NCBI GenBank assembly: GCA_900318765.1
Contig: ONLX01000070.1
Coordinates: forward strand, 1 to 35,036
DNA length: 35,036 nt
From: an uncultured Eubacteriales bacterium
GTDB lineage: Bacteria > Bacillota > Clostridia > Christensenellales > CAG-138
Direction of reading: 5' to 3'
Part shown: positions 16,182 through 25,057 of the stretch, piece by piece
Position numbering within the stretch: the stretch's first letter is position 1
Layout: every line of letters begins with the position of its first letter
Notes under the pieces: model-generated
Told to the model about the DNA's origin: nothing
The model's database searches: none
Seen by the model: the letters and a program-made list of their open reading frames with translations, nothing else
Program-made: the position numbers and the translations under genes

Positions 16182-19100
16182 ATGAAGGAAGAATTGCGGG
16201 AAGTATACGATCAGGCAGGGATAGCGGAATCGCACCTACGGATTACCCGCGTACAGGTGCAGCGCGGCCGCAATGTGATGCGGATCGACTGCGAACGAAA
16301 AAAAGGATTGATTGAGGACGACCGCCTGCTCCGCTGGGAAGCGTTGATGAACGCGCTCCTTTGCGAGTGGGAGGTTTCGTATGCGTATACGACGGTCGGC
16401 GCGGACCCGATTGCGGTTGTTGTGTCGAAGCAAAAGAAGAACGATGTGGAGGCACCGATTCCCGAGGACGGCGTGCTCTACGGAAAACCGATCAAGAAGA
16501 ATGAGACGACGGCAATCTGCGCGGTTGAGGAGAACGAAGCCGATACGGTGCTCATCGGGAGGATCGTTTCCGCCGAGCTTCGGGATGAATGGACGCGCGA
16601 GGGAAAGAAACCGAACTGTCGCGTACAGCTGAACCTGACCGATTTTACCGATTCCATATACTGTTTCGTGAGCCTTCAAGAGGAGTGGCAGGCAATACGG
16701 CTGCAAAACTGGTTGGCAGCGGCGGACAAGGGCGGCAAGGATCTGAAGGTGAAGGGCGTTTGCAAATCGAAGCGCAAGACCGGCGAACGTGTCTTCTATA
16801 CCGATGCGATCGAGCTTGCCGAGCGGCAGCTTCGCATGGATACGGCCGAAGAAAAGCGCGTGGAGCTGCATTTGCATTCGCGCATGAGTACGATGGACGG
16901 GATCACGAACCTGACCGATGCGTTCAAAACAGCCAAAAGGTGGGGGCACAAGGCGATTGCGATCACGGATCACGGCGTCGTGCAGGCGTTCCCGGAGGCG
17001 GCAAAGGCCGCAAAAGCAACGGGCGTGAAGGCGCTGTTCGGCGTGGAAGGCTATTTGATTCCCGATACCGATCTGGAGCCGTTTGAACATACGGTGTTCA
17101 CGGTATTCGATATCGAAACGACCGGCCTGAAAGCGGAGAAGAACGAGATCATCGAAATCGGTGCCGTTCGTGTGGAAAACGGAATCGTAACCGATCGGTT
17201 CCAATCGTTTGTGAACGACGGTGAGACGATACCCAAAAACATTACCGAGCTGACCGGAATTACCGAAGCGATGATTGCGGATGCTCCCCCGACACGCGAG
17301 GTCCTCGAACGGTTTCACGCATTTGCGGAGGGGACGACGCTTGTTGCACACAACGCTTCGTTCGACGTCGGATTCATCACACACCATGGCGCACGGTTCG
17401 GAATCACCTTCCCGATGCCGTATGCGGACACGCTGATGCTTTCCAGATATCTTCTGCACGACGAGCTGCCGAATCATAAACTCGATACGATCTGTGACTG
17501 GCTGAAAATCGATATGGGCAGCCATCACCGCGCGGACGATGATGCAAACAGCTGCGCGATGATCCTGCTGGCGTTCTTAGACCTTTTGAAACAGCGGGAC
17601 GTGCATTCGCTTCCGGTGATTCCGGACGCGGATGCGGCGTATCGACATCAGTTGACTGCGAAGGAAAAGCATCGTTCGAATCATATCATTCTGCTTGCCA
17701 AGACGCAGGCCGGCATGAAGAACCTGTATCGGCTGATCAGCTATTCCCATCTGGATCACTTGCACGGCAAGCCGATGATTCCGCGAAGCATGCTGACCGT
17801 GTTCCGAAAGGATCTGATATTAGGTTCCGCCTGCGAAGCGGGCGAGCTGTTCCGCGCAGTTCTGAACGGAGAACCGGAGGAGCAGATTGAGCACATTGCC
17901 CGGTTCTATGACTTTTTGGAAATTCAGCCGATCGGGAACAATGCGTTCCTGGTTCGCGAAGGCAAGGTAAAGGACGACGAAGGACTGCGGGATCTGAACC
18001 GAAAGATCGTCGCGCTCGGCGAGAAGCTCGGGCTGCCCGTCGCAGCGACCGGAGATGTGCATTTCCTCGAACCGGAGGATGCGATTTACCGCGCGATTCT
18101 GATGAGCAAGCTTGGCTTCGAGGATGCGGAGCAGCAGGCGCCGCTGTATTTCAAACCGACGAACGAAATGCTGGAGGAATTCGCTTATCTCGGTGAGGCA
18201 AAAGCAAAGGAAGTCGTAATTGACGTTCCCAACCGCATTGCCGATTGGTGTGATGTTCTGAAACCCTTCCCGGACGGGACGCACGCGCCGAAGATTCCGA
18301 ACGCTGCCGAGGAGCTGCGTTCCATGGCGGTGAACAAAGCACATGAGGTGTACGGCGATCCGCTGCCGGACATCGTGCAGGCGCGTTTGGATAAAGAGTT
18401 GAAATCGATCATCGGAAACGATTTCTCCTCGTTGTACCTGATGGCGCAGCGATTGGTGCAGAAATCGCTTTCGGACGGATATCTGGTCGGTTCGCGTGGA
18501 TCGGTCGGCTCATCGTTCGTTGCAACGATGGCGGGGATCACCGAGGTGAACGCGCTGCCGGCGCATTATGTCTGTCCCAAATGCAAGTTCTCCGATTTTA
18601 ACGTCGACCATACCGTATATACGATCGGAGCGGACTTGCCGAACCGGGCGTGTCCGGTCTGCGGGACGAATCTCAAAAAGGACGGATTCGAGATTCCGTT
18701 TGAGGTCTTCCTCGGCTTTCACGGCGATAAGACGCCGGATATCGATCTGAACTTCTCCGGCGAGTATCAACCGGTTGCGCACAAATACGTGGAGGAAATG
18801 TTCGGAAAAGGACACGCGTTCCGCGCAGGGACAATCTCCGGCATTGCGGAGAAAAAAGGGTACGAGTGCGTTTACTCGTTCCAGGAGGCGACGGGGCGCA
18901 CCTACGGGAATGCAGAGATTGAACGGCTGTGCAAAGGCTGCCTCAACGTCAAGGTAACGACCGGACAGCATCCGGGCGGAATCGTTATCGTTCCGAAGGA
19001 CAACGATGAGTTCGTTGAGATCTATGATTATACGCCGGTGCAATATCCCGCGGACAAGGTTGATAAGAACACGATCACGACGCATTTTGACTTCCACGCG

Positions 19101-20189
19101 ATGGACGACCGCCTTGTCAAGCTCGATATTCTCGGACACGACGATCCGACGGCGCTGCGCATGCTTGAGGATATCACGGGGCTGAACCCGCGATCGATTC
19201 CGCTTGACGATCCCGATACGCGCGAGCTGTTTTGGTCGACCGATTCGCTGCATATCAACCTGAAGGAGATCGACTGTTCGCTGGGGACGCTCGGCGTGCC
19301 GGAATTCGGGACGGGGTTTGTCCGGCAGGTACTGGAGAACACCCGCCCTACGACGATTGAGGAGCTCGTTCGCATCGCCGGGCTGACGCATGGCACGGAT
19401 GTTTGGCTGAACAACGCGGAACCGCTTGTGATGGGCGGCATCGCGAAGCTCAACGAGGTGCTTTGTACGCGTGACGATATCATGAACTACCTGATCGCGC
19501 ACGGCATGGAGGCATCGCTCTCGTTCAAGATCATGGAACGCGTACGAAAGGGAAGAGGTCTCACCGACGAGATGGAGCAGGCAATGATCGCGGGAAGTAT
19601 TCCCGACTGGTTTATCAGCTCCTGCAAGAAGATCAAATATATGTTCCCCCGCGGGCATGCCGCAGCGTACACGATGATGTCGTTCCGCGTGGCCTACTAC
19701 AAGGTGCATTACCCGAAGGAATTCTATGCGGTGTACTACACGGTCCGTGCCGATGCGTTCGATATCACAAAATCGGTCGGCGGAGCGGAGGCCGTTTTGC
19801 ATCAGATCCGACTCTTGGAGGAAGGCGCCTCCCAGAAGACGGACAGTGAACGCAAGAAGGACAAGGAACTGCAGACGATTTTGGAACTCGTCTATGAGAT
19901 GAATCTTCGCGGCATACCGATGCTGAATGTCGACATCTATAAGAGCGCAGCGACCCGGTTTTTGATCGAAGGCGATGCGATCCGTCCGCCGTTCAACGCG
20001 ATCCCGGGCGTCGGCGCGGGTGCTGCGGAAGATATCGTGGCACGGCGCAAGCCGGGCGCGGTGTATCCGACCGTGGAGGACTTTGCGCAGGAAACGGGCG
20101 CAAACAGCGGGATCATTTCGTCGCTCGAACAGCTCGGCTGTTTTGACGGAATGCCGAAGAAAAAGCAGATGTCGCTTTTTGATTTCTGA
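16182..20189 (+). CDS. polC: DNA polymerase III alpha subunit, PolC type
   Basis: The replicative polymerase of low-GC Gram-positive bacteria, with built-in proofreading. Domain order by residue: N-terminal and OB domains (1-220), first PHP part (VELHLHSRMSTMDGITN, about 227), DEDDh exonuclease inserted in PHP (FDIETTGLKAEKNEIIEIG, about 308, to the HHRADDDAN motif), second PHP part, palm with GSRGSVGSSFVA (about 770), a zinc finger (CPKC...CPVCG, 797-825), PDIDLNF (about 851), then fingers and a C-terminus ending in SLFDF. At 1335 residues it is slightly short for PolC. ATG 16182 is chosen for GAGGGAG six bases upstream; TTG 16167 would add five codons. Confidence 0.97.
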   Translation: MKEELREVYDQAGIAESHLRITRVQVQRGRNVMRIDCERKKGLIEDDRLLRWEALMNALLCEWEVSYAYTTVGADPIAVVVSKQKKNDVEAPIPEDGVLYGKPIKKNETTAICAVEENEADTVLIGRIVSAELRDEWTREGKKPNCRVQLNLTDFTDSIYCFVSLQEEWQAIRLQNWLAAADKGGKDLKVKGVCKSKRKTGERVFYTDAIELAERQLRMDTAEEKRVELHLHSRMSTMDGITNLTDAFKTAKRWGHKAIAITDHGVVQAFPEAAKAAKATGVKALFGVEGYLIPDTDLEPFEHTVFTVFDIETTGLKAEKNEIIEIGAVRVENGIVTDRFQSFVNDGETIPKNITELTGITEAMIADAPPTREVLERFHAFAEGTTLVAHNASFDVGFITHHGARFGITFPMPYADTLMLSRYLLHDELPNHKLDTICDWLKIDMGSHHRADDDANSCAMILLAFLDLLKQRDVHSLPVIPDADAAYRHQLTAKEKHRSNHIILLAKTQAGMKNLYRLISYSHLDHLHGKPMIPRSMLTVFRKDLILGSACEAGELFRAVLNGEPEEQIEHIARFYDFLEIQPIGNNAFLVREGKVKDDEGLRDLNRKIVALGEKLGLPVAATGDVHFLEPEDAIYRAILMSKLGFEDAEQQAPLYFKPTNEMLEEFAYLGEAKAKEVVIDVPNRIADWCDVLKPFPDGTHAPKIPNAAEELRSMAVNKAHEVYGDPLPDIVQARLDKELKSIIGNDFSSLYLMAQRLVQKSLSDGYLVGSRGSVGSSFVATMAGITEVNALPAHYVCPKCKFSDFNVDHTVYTIGADLPNRACPVCGTNLKKDGFEIPFEVFLGFHGDKTPDIDLNFSGEYQPVAHKYVEEMFGKGHAFRAGTISGIAEKKGYECVYSFQEATGRTYGNAEIERLCKGCLNVKVTTGQHPGGIVIVPKDNDEFVEIYDYTPVQYPADKVDKNTITTHFDFHAMDDRLVKLDILGHDDPTALRMLEDITGLNPRSIPLDDPDTRELFWSTDSLHINLKEIDCSLGTLGVPEFGTGFVRQVLENTRPTTIEELVRIAGLTHGTDVWLNNAEPLVMGGIAKLNEVLCTRDDIMNYLIAHGMEASLSFKIMERVRKGRGLTDEMEQAMIAGSIPDWFISSCKKIKYMFPRGHAAAYTMMSFRVAYYKVHYPKEFYAVYYTVRADAFDITKSVGGAEAVLHQIRLLEEGASQKTDSERKKDKELQTILELVYEMNLRGIPMLNVDIYKSAATRFLIEGDAIRPPFNAIPGVGAGAAEDIVARRKPGAVYPTVEDFAQETGANSGIISSLEQLGCFDGMPKKKQMSLFDF

Positions 20190-20226
20190 TACACAGAAAA
20201 TTCATAAAATGGCTTGCGGATTTCCA

Positions 20227-20255
20227 AATGAGCGCTTGACTTTCAAGCGCTCATT
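20227..20255. repeat. Perfect 13-bp-arm palindrome at the rny promoter
   Basis: AATGAGCGCTTGA (20227-20239), spacer CTT, TCAAGCGCTCATT (20243-20255). The -35 hexamer lies in the palindrome centre and the right arm fills most of the spacer. The next bases are CGTTAAAATG rather than a T run. This is most likely a repressor operator, reminiscent of TetR-type sites. A secondary role as a polC 3' hairpin is possible. Confidence 0.85.
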
Positions 20256-20264
20256 CGTTAAAAT
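20236..20264 (+). promoter_or_regulatory. Promoter upstream of rny
   Basis: TTGACT (20236-20241), 17 nt, TAAAAT (20259-20264). It predicts a start near 20271 and a leader of about 155 nt before RNase Y. It overlaps the palindrome at 20227-20255. Confidence 0.85.
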
Positions 20265-20376
20265 GTAGATGAGTAATCCTGCACCGCCTTGTGCGTTTAT
20301 TGATAAATTCCGATTCGGTTGAGGTTGAGCCGCTTTTTCGGCTTCTGATAAATCCGATTTGTTTTGACGTAGATAA

Positions 20377-20402
20377 ATAACCGGGCAGGTATGCTCGGTT
20401 AT
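20377..20402 (+). other. Hairpin in the rny leader
   Basis: ATAACCGGGCA (20377-20387), loop GGTA, TGCTCGGTTAT (20392-20402), an 11-bp stem with one G-T wobble followed by ATTATTATAC. The tail is A/T-rich but not a T tract, so this is either a leader structure, an RNase Y-linked control site or a weak attenuator. Apart from the promoter and palindrome, I recognise nothing else in 20190-20427. Confidence 0.6.
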
Positions 20403-20427
20403 ATTATTATACAGAATGGAGAATGCG

Positions 20428-21978
20428 ATGGAATTATGGCAAATTCTTCTGATGATCGGATGCGTCGTGGTCGGCGCGGTCATCGGAATCCTGATCGGAT
20501 ATAAGTACCGCAGGGATGTGGCGGAAGCCAAAGTGGAAAAAGCGGAAGACACCGTAAAGCGCCTGTACGACGAAGCAGAGAAGAAAGCCGAGGAGATCCG
20601 CAAGGAAAAGCTGCTCGAGGCGAAGGAAGAAACGATTCGAATCCGGTCTGAGGCGGATAAGGAAATCCGCGATCGCAGAGCGGAGGTGCAGCGTACGGAG
20701 CGCCGTCTGTTCCAGCGGGAGGAATCGCTCGATAAAAAGCTGGAAGGCGTCGAAGCACGCGAGCAAGCGATGAACAAGCGCCTTGCCGAAATCGATAAGG
20801 TCGAAGACGAAATCAAAGAGATGCAGCGCAAGCAGGCGGAGGAACTGGAGCGCGTCTCCGGAATGACTGCGGAAGAAGCGAAAACGATTCTGATTAGCAG
20901 CGTCGAACAGGAAGCCCGGCACGAAGCTGCGATTCTGCTTCGCGATATCGAACAGAAGACCAAAGAGGAAGCCGACAAACGCGCGCGCAACATCGTTTCG
21001 CTTGCGATTCAGCGCTGTGCAGCCGATCAGGTTACGGATGCAACCGTTTCGGTGGTCGCGCTGCCGAACGATGAGATGAAGGGTCGCATCATTGGCCGTG
21101 AAGGACGCAACATCCGCGCGCTCGAAACTGCGACCGGCGTGGACCTGATTATTGACGATACGCCCGAAGCCGTGATCCTTTCCTCGTTTGATCCGGTTCG
21201 CCGTGAGATCGCCCGCATCAGCCTCGAGAAGCTGATTATGGACGGACGCATCCATCCCGCTCGCATCGAGGAGATGGTCGAGAAGGCGAAGAAGGAAGTC
21301 GATACGCAAATCCGTGAAGCCGGAGAAGCGGCGGTTCTGGAAGTCGGCGTACATGGGATTCATCATGAGCTTGTCCGTTACCTCGGCCGCATGAAGTATC
21401 GCACGAGCTACGGTCAGAACGTTTTGCGGCATTCGATCGAAGTCGCACACCTCGCAGGCATCATGGCCGCGGAGCTCGGTGCGAACGTAACGCTTGCAAA
21501 GCGCGCAGGCCTGCTGCATGATATCGGCAAATCGATCGACCATGAGGTTGAGGGCAGTCACGTTCAGATCGGCGCGGATCTTGCCAAGAAGTATCGCGAG
21601 AACGCGCAGGTCATTCACTGCATCATGGCGCATCATGGCGATGTGGAAGCGAACTCGATCGAGGCCGTTTTGGTTCAGGCGGCGGATGCGATTTCGGCAG
21701 CCCGTCCCGGCGCGCGCAGAGAGACGTTGGAGACATATATCAAGCGTCTTGAGAAGCTCGAAGAGATTGCCAATTCGTATGACGGCGTGGAATCCTCGTA
21801 CGCCATTCAGGCGGGCCGTGAGATTCGCATCATCGTGAAACCCGAGAAGATCTCCGATACCGACACGGTCATCGTTGCGCGCGACATCGCAAAGCGCATC
21901 GAGAACGAACTCGAGTATCCCGGTCAGATCAAGGTAAACGTGATCCGCGAGACTAGGACAACTGATTACGCAAAATAA
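20428..21978 (+). CDS. rny: Ribonuclease Y
   Basis: The membrane-anchored endoribonuclease that initiates mRNA decay in Gram-positive bacteria. It has an N-terminal transmembrane helix ([22 protein letters not shown]), a long charged coiled coil (about 30-180), a KH domain ([21 protein letters not shown]), and an HD domain with catalytic [12 protein letters not shown] near residue 362 and MAHHGD. At 516 residues it is full length. ATG 20428 is preferred because GGAG at 20418-20421 is six bases upstream; ATG 20416 lacks an SD. The promoter, palindrome and hairpin upstream suggest dedicated regulation. Confidence 0.97.
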   Translation: MELWQILLMIGCVVVGAVIGILIGYKYRRDVAEAKVEKAEDTVKRLYDEAEKKAEEIRKEKLLEAKEETIRIRSEADKEIRDRRAEVQRTERRLFQREESLDKKLEGVEAREQAMNKRLAEIDKVEDEIKEMQRKQAEELERVSGMTAEEAKTILISSVEQEARHEAAILLRDIEQKTKEEADKRARNIVSLAIQRCAADQVTDATVSVVALPNDEMKGRIIGREGRNIRALETATGVDLIIDDTPEAVILSSFDPVRREIARISLEKLIMDGRIHPARIEEMVEKAKKEVDTQIREAGEAAVLEVGVHGIHHELVRYLGRMKYRTSYGQNVLRHSIEVAHLAGIMAAELGANVTLAKRAGLLHDIGKSIDHEVEGSHVQIGADLAKKYRENAQVIHCIMAHHGDVEANSIEAVLVQAADAISAARPGARRETLETYIKRLEKLEEIANSYDGVESSYAIQAGREIRIIVKPEKISDTDTVIVARDIAKRIENELEYPGQIKVNVIRETRTTDYAK

Positions 21979-21986
21979 ATAGTTTC

Positions 21987-22017
21987 AGGGGCATATCGAA
22001 GTCGGTATGCCCCTTTG
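21987..22017 (+). terminator. Terminator-like hairpin after rny
   Basis: AGGGGCATATCG (21987-21998) pairs with CGGTATGCCCCT (22003-22014), 12 bp with one wobble and an AAGT loop. Only TTTG follows, so termination may be partial, which would let the downstream dipeptidase be read from the rny promoter. Confidence 0.65.
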
Positions 22018-22058
22018 TCCATAAACCCGAGACGATTGATCCATACGGAGGAATGAAC

Positions 22059-22985
22059 ATGATCTATCCGATTGCGGATGCGCATTGCGACTATCTGTAC
22101 GGCGCAATGGAGTATGGTTGGAACATACAGAAGGGGAAGCGGGATCAGACGATGACGCTTCCGAATTTTCGTGAGGGGAACGTACGCCTGCAGTTTTTTG
22201 CGGCGTGGACGGATACGACGCTTCAGGTTCCGCCGCTCGAACAGGTGCTTCTGATGATCGATCGCTATTACGATATGCTCGAAACAGAACCTTCGATTGT
22301 GAAACTGACAAAGGACTATGTTCCGACCGGCGAAACAATAGCGTCGGTTTTGGCGATCGAGGGCGCGGAGTGCGTCGAAGCGTCCACGTCGATTCTGCGG
22401 GATCTGTATCGGCTCGGCGTTCGCGCAATGACGTTCACATGGAACAGCAACAACGAGCTGGCAGGAGCGGCGCAGGGAAGGCGGCCGAAGGGCCTGACAA
22501 AAGATGGGAAGGCGATTCTGCAGGAGATGAACCGTCTTGGTATGGCGTTCGATGTTTCGCATCTTTCCGATGCCGGGATCGACGATGCACTGCGTTGGAG
22601 CGAAGCGCCGATCTTTGCTTCGCATTCCAACTGCCGCGCGTTGAAAAACGTTCCACGCTGCCTGAAGGATGAACATATTCGCGAGATTGCGAAGCGAGGC
22701 GGCGTTGTGGGCATCAATTATTACGGCCCGCAGCTGACGGAGAGCGGCAAGGCAACAATTTCCGATATCGTGCATCATATCCGGCACGTTGCAGAGATTG
22801 CCGGCGTGAATGCCGTCTGTCTCGGATCGGACTTTGACGGGATGACGCGTTATCCGGAGGATCTTCCGAACCCCTCCAGACTGCAGGACCTTTGTGCTGC
22901 GCTGGAACGGGCGGGCTTTAGCGAGCAGGAAGTCGATCGGATTGCTTACCGCAATCTGCATGACTATATTGTTTCATTCCTTTGA
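22059..22985 (+). CDS. Membrane dipeptidase family protein (M19)
   Basis: A zinc-dependent dipeptidase of the renal dipeptidase/amidohydrolase family, expected to cleave dipeptides, possibly D-amino-acid-containing ones from the wall. Metal-site and family motifs are IADAHCDYL near the N-terminus, IEGAEC, FDVSHLSDAGIDDAL, IFASHSNCRAL and LGSDFDGM. The 308-residue length fits. It has no signal peptide, so despite the family name it is probably cytoplasmic. Two ATGs lie six bases apart; ATG 22059 is preferred since GGAGG at 22047-22051 is seven bases upstream, while ATG 22053 is too close. Confidence 0.92.
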   Translation: MIYPIADAHCDYLYGAMEYGWNIQKGKRDQTMTLPNFREGNVRLQFFAAWTDTTLQVPPLEQVLLMIDRYYDMLETEPSIVKLTKDYVPTGETIASVLAIEGAECVEASTSILRDLYRLGVRAMTFTWNSNNELAGAAQGRRPKGLTKDGKAILQEMNRLGMAFDVSHLSDAGIDDALRWSEAPIFASHSNCRALKNVPRCLKDEHIREIAKRGGVVGINYYGPQLTESGKATISDIVHHIRHVAEIAGVNAVCLGSDFDGMTRYPEDLPNPSRLQDLCAALERAGFSEQEVDRIAYRNLHDYIVSFL

Positions 22986-23003
22986 TCGGAAATGGGGGCA
23001 GGC

Positions 23004-24149
23004 ATGGAAGGATCGATTCTGAAAACCGAGAAAAAGGTCGAGTATCTTGAACTGATATACGATTTGATCTTTGTTTATATCATTGGGCGGAACAACTCGC
23101 TGCTGCACAACATTGAGGGCGGATTTATCAGCGGGCCGGTCTTTCTTGCATACGTTCTCTCCAGCCTTGCAATCATTCAAATTTGGAACCATACAACCTT
23201 TTATACCAACCTGTATGGAAAAAACGGCGTCCGCGATCATATCTTTATGTTCGTCAATATGTACCTGCTGTATTACATCGGGGAAGGGACGCGACTGCAT
23301 TGGGAGAGCTTTCAGACCCAGTACCACATCGCATGGGCATTGATTCTGATCAACATCGGCATTCAATATCTGATGCAATGGAACGGGAATCAAAATGATT
23401 CGGAGCACAAAGCAACGATACGCGGTATGATGATCGCGCTTTTCGGGGAGGCGGCAATCGTTATCGCTGCGATTCCGGTTTATCACTTGACCGGTGTTCC
23501 GCTTGCGGGGGTTGCGATTCTGTACGGAATCGTTGCTACACGCGTTTTTGCCGACCGGTCCAAAACAACGTTCATCGATTTTACCCACCTGAGCGAGCGT
23601 GCGATGCTGTACGTTGTCTTCACGTTCGGCGAGATGATTATTGCGATCGCGTCGTATTTTGAGGGCGATTTGACACGGAATTCGATTTACTTCTCCGCAA
23701 TGAGCTTTCTGATTGTGGTGGGCCTGTTCCTTTGCTATGAACAGCTCTACGATCATCTAATTGACCGGGAGCGGCAAACGTCCGGCATGAACTATATGAT
23801 GATTCATCTCTTTTTGATCTTTGCAATGAATCTGATTACGACTTCGCTCGAATTTATGCGGAATGAAGCCGTCGCGATGTGGCCAAAGCTGTTGCTTTTG
23901 ATCGGAGCATTCCTGCTGTATTTCCTGTGCTTGTATGCTTTGCTGATCTATGCCAAGGCAGAGATGAAACAGCGGAAAATGCTGCTCCTGTGGGCGGGGC
24001 TGCTTTCCCTTGTGTTTGTGGGGCTGATGCTACTGTTCCGAAACGATATGAGGCTGAACATTCTTGTATCCGTCCTGTTTGTTGCGGCACAGTTCGTTCT
24101 GCTGAAGGTTCGAAAGCACCTCGCGCCGAACCTTTCCGGCAAGGCGTAG
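23004..24149 (+). CDS. LtrA-like polytopic membrane protein
   Basis: About 381 residues with roughly ten hydrophobic segments. The N-terminus KKVEYLELIYDLIFVYIIGRNN matches the signature of the low temperature requirement protein A (LtrA) family, whose function is not established. It contains charged loops typical of the family, for example FTFGEMIIAIASYFEGD. It begins 18 bases after the dipeptidase stop, so co-transcription is likely. ATG 23004 is chosen because GGGGG lies about five bases upstream; ATG 22992 has its only GGA too close. It converges on the Spo0A-C gene, with six bases between stops and no clear terminator. Confidence 0.85.
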   Translation: MEGSILKTEKKVEYLELIYDLIFVYIIGRNNSLLHNIEGGFISGPVFLAYVLSSLAIIQIWNHTTFYTNLYGKNGVRDHIFMFVNMYLLYYIGEGTRLHWESFQTQYHIAWALILINIGIQYLMQWNGNQNDSEHKATIRGMMIALFGEAAIVIAAIPVYHLTGVPLAGVAILYGIVATRVFADRSKTTFIDFTHLSERAMLYVVFTFGEMIIAIASYFEGDLTRNSIYFSAMSFLIVVGLFLCYEQLYDHLIDRERQTSGMNYMMIHLFLIFAMNLITTSLEFMRNEAVAMWPKLLLLIGAFLLYFLCLYALLIYAKAEMKQRKMLLLWAGLLSLVFVGLMLLFRNDMRLNILVSVLFVAAQFVLLKVRKHLAPNLSGKA

Positions 24150-24155
24150 GAACCA

Positions 24156-24908
24156 TCAGGCTTGGTTCAAGCGGTCGAGCCGCTGCATTTCCCGCCCGAT
24201 GGACGCCGTGTTCTCGGCATCAAACAGCTTGTGCCGGATGCGCTCCGCCAAAGTAAACAGAAACGCAGAATTTGAGGGCGTCGGTTTATCGCCGCGCGTC
24301 GTGTAGCCGAAGAACGATTCGATTTCATTCAGATCGGCGCGCAGCCATCCGGTTTCAATTGCGTGCCGCATCGAGTGCTCCACCATGGAAACGGTCCGCC
24401 CGGTCTGCGCCGCGATCGCAGGGTACAGCTCGCTCATCATTTGTACGTCTTCATATTCGGGCTTTGCAAGCAAGTATAGCAGTGCAAGACGCAGCATCCG
24501 AAATCCTTTCAGATGCGGGGAGATGCCAAGGCGCAAAAGCACCTCGGAACAGTAGCGGTCAACGAGCCGGTTCGAAGCGCCGTGCTGCGTGGGAACCGAT
24601 TGAAACGACGCAATGCGCTCGGCAAGAGCTTCTTCCGTGATGGGACGATAGAAGCAGTACAGCACAAAGTCCGGAAGATCGAACGGAAGCGGACGATTGA
24701 GGACCAGATAAACGCGCGGCATCGGATCGATCGGAAGCGTGCTCAACCGGTGCAGCATCCGAAGCGCAGCATCATCCCGATCCGGAAGATCGACGATCAG
24801 ATCGCTTGCTCCTTCCCGGTAAATGCGTTCCAGTATTTCCTCCGCGTTCGATTCGTTCATGATCCAAGGAGCGTTCGCTTCCGGCTTGCTCAAAGTTACA
24901 GTACTCAT
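24156..24908 (-). CDS. Spo0A-C domain protein with degenerate receiver
   Basis: A 250-residue putative regulator. Residues about 118-228 match the Spo0A DNA-binding domain, including LGISPHLKGFRMLRLALLYL, the recognition region VEHSMRHAIETGWLRAD (the RHAIE core is conserved in Spo0A) and FFGYT, then KPTPSNSAF. The N-terminal 105 residues resemble a receiver that lost its first strand and helix: ASDLIVDLPDRD could hold the phospho-Asp (D40), but the acidic pair is missing, N71 replaces the Thr/Ser, and R88 in FYRPIT replaces the invariant Lys. It is probably not a normal phosphorelay output. GGAGGA lies 8 bases before ATG 24908; the longer upstream frame is not supported. Confidence 0.85.
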   Translation of the reverse strand: MSTVTLSKPEANAPWIMNESNAEEILERIYREGASDLIVDLPDRDDAALRMLHRLSTLPIDPMPRVYLVLNRPLPFDLPDFVLYCFYRPITEEALAERIASFQSVPTQHGASNRLVDRYCSEVLLRLGISPHLKGFRMLRLALLYLLAKPEYEDVQMMSELYPAIAAQTGRTVSMVEHSMRHAIETGWLRADLNEIESFFGYTTRGDKPTPSNSAFLFTLAERIRHKLFDAENTASIGREMQRLDRLNQA

Positions 24909-25015
24909 TTTTCGGTTCCTCCATTGCTTTTTCCCCATTTTGAATCGAAAAATCACATGAAACAATGAACAAAGTGTTATCGTGAATCGAGAAAAACCAA
25001 ACATTCTATGAACAG

Positions 25016-25044
25016 AAAAACCCTCGCCCGATTGGACGAGGGTT
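25016..25044 (-). terminator. Intrinsic terminator of the nadD-apeB operon
   Basis: On the minus strand, AACCCTCG and CGAGGGTT pair (25044-25037 with 25026-25019) around a 10-nt loop, followed by further T (25018-25016). It lies just past the apeB stop. Confidence 0.88.
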
Positions 25045-25057
25045 CGGTTATTTTGGA

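Noticed and set aside
20269..20322. 17-codon leader ORF before rny
   Set aside because: ATG lies at or next to the predicted transcription start, has no SD, and its peptide has no pattern. Leaderless translation cannot be excluded, but nothing supports it.
20434..21636. A 400-codon open frame on the minus strand opposite rny
   Set aside because: Antisense shadow of RNase Y with repetitive low-complexity translation and no ribosome site.
24909..25000. 0A-box or paired TCGATTC direct repeats upstream of the Spo0A-C gene
   Set aside because: No match to TTCGNCA-type 0A boxes. TCGATTC occurs twice, but it is too short to claim and no promoter stands out next to it.
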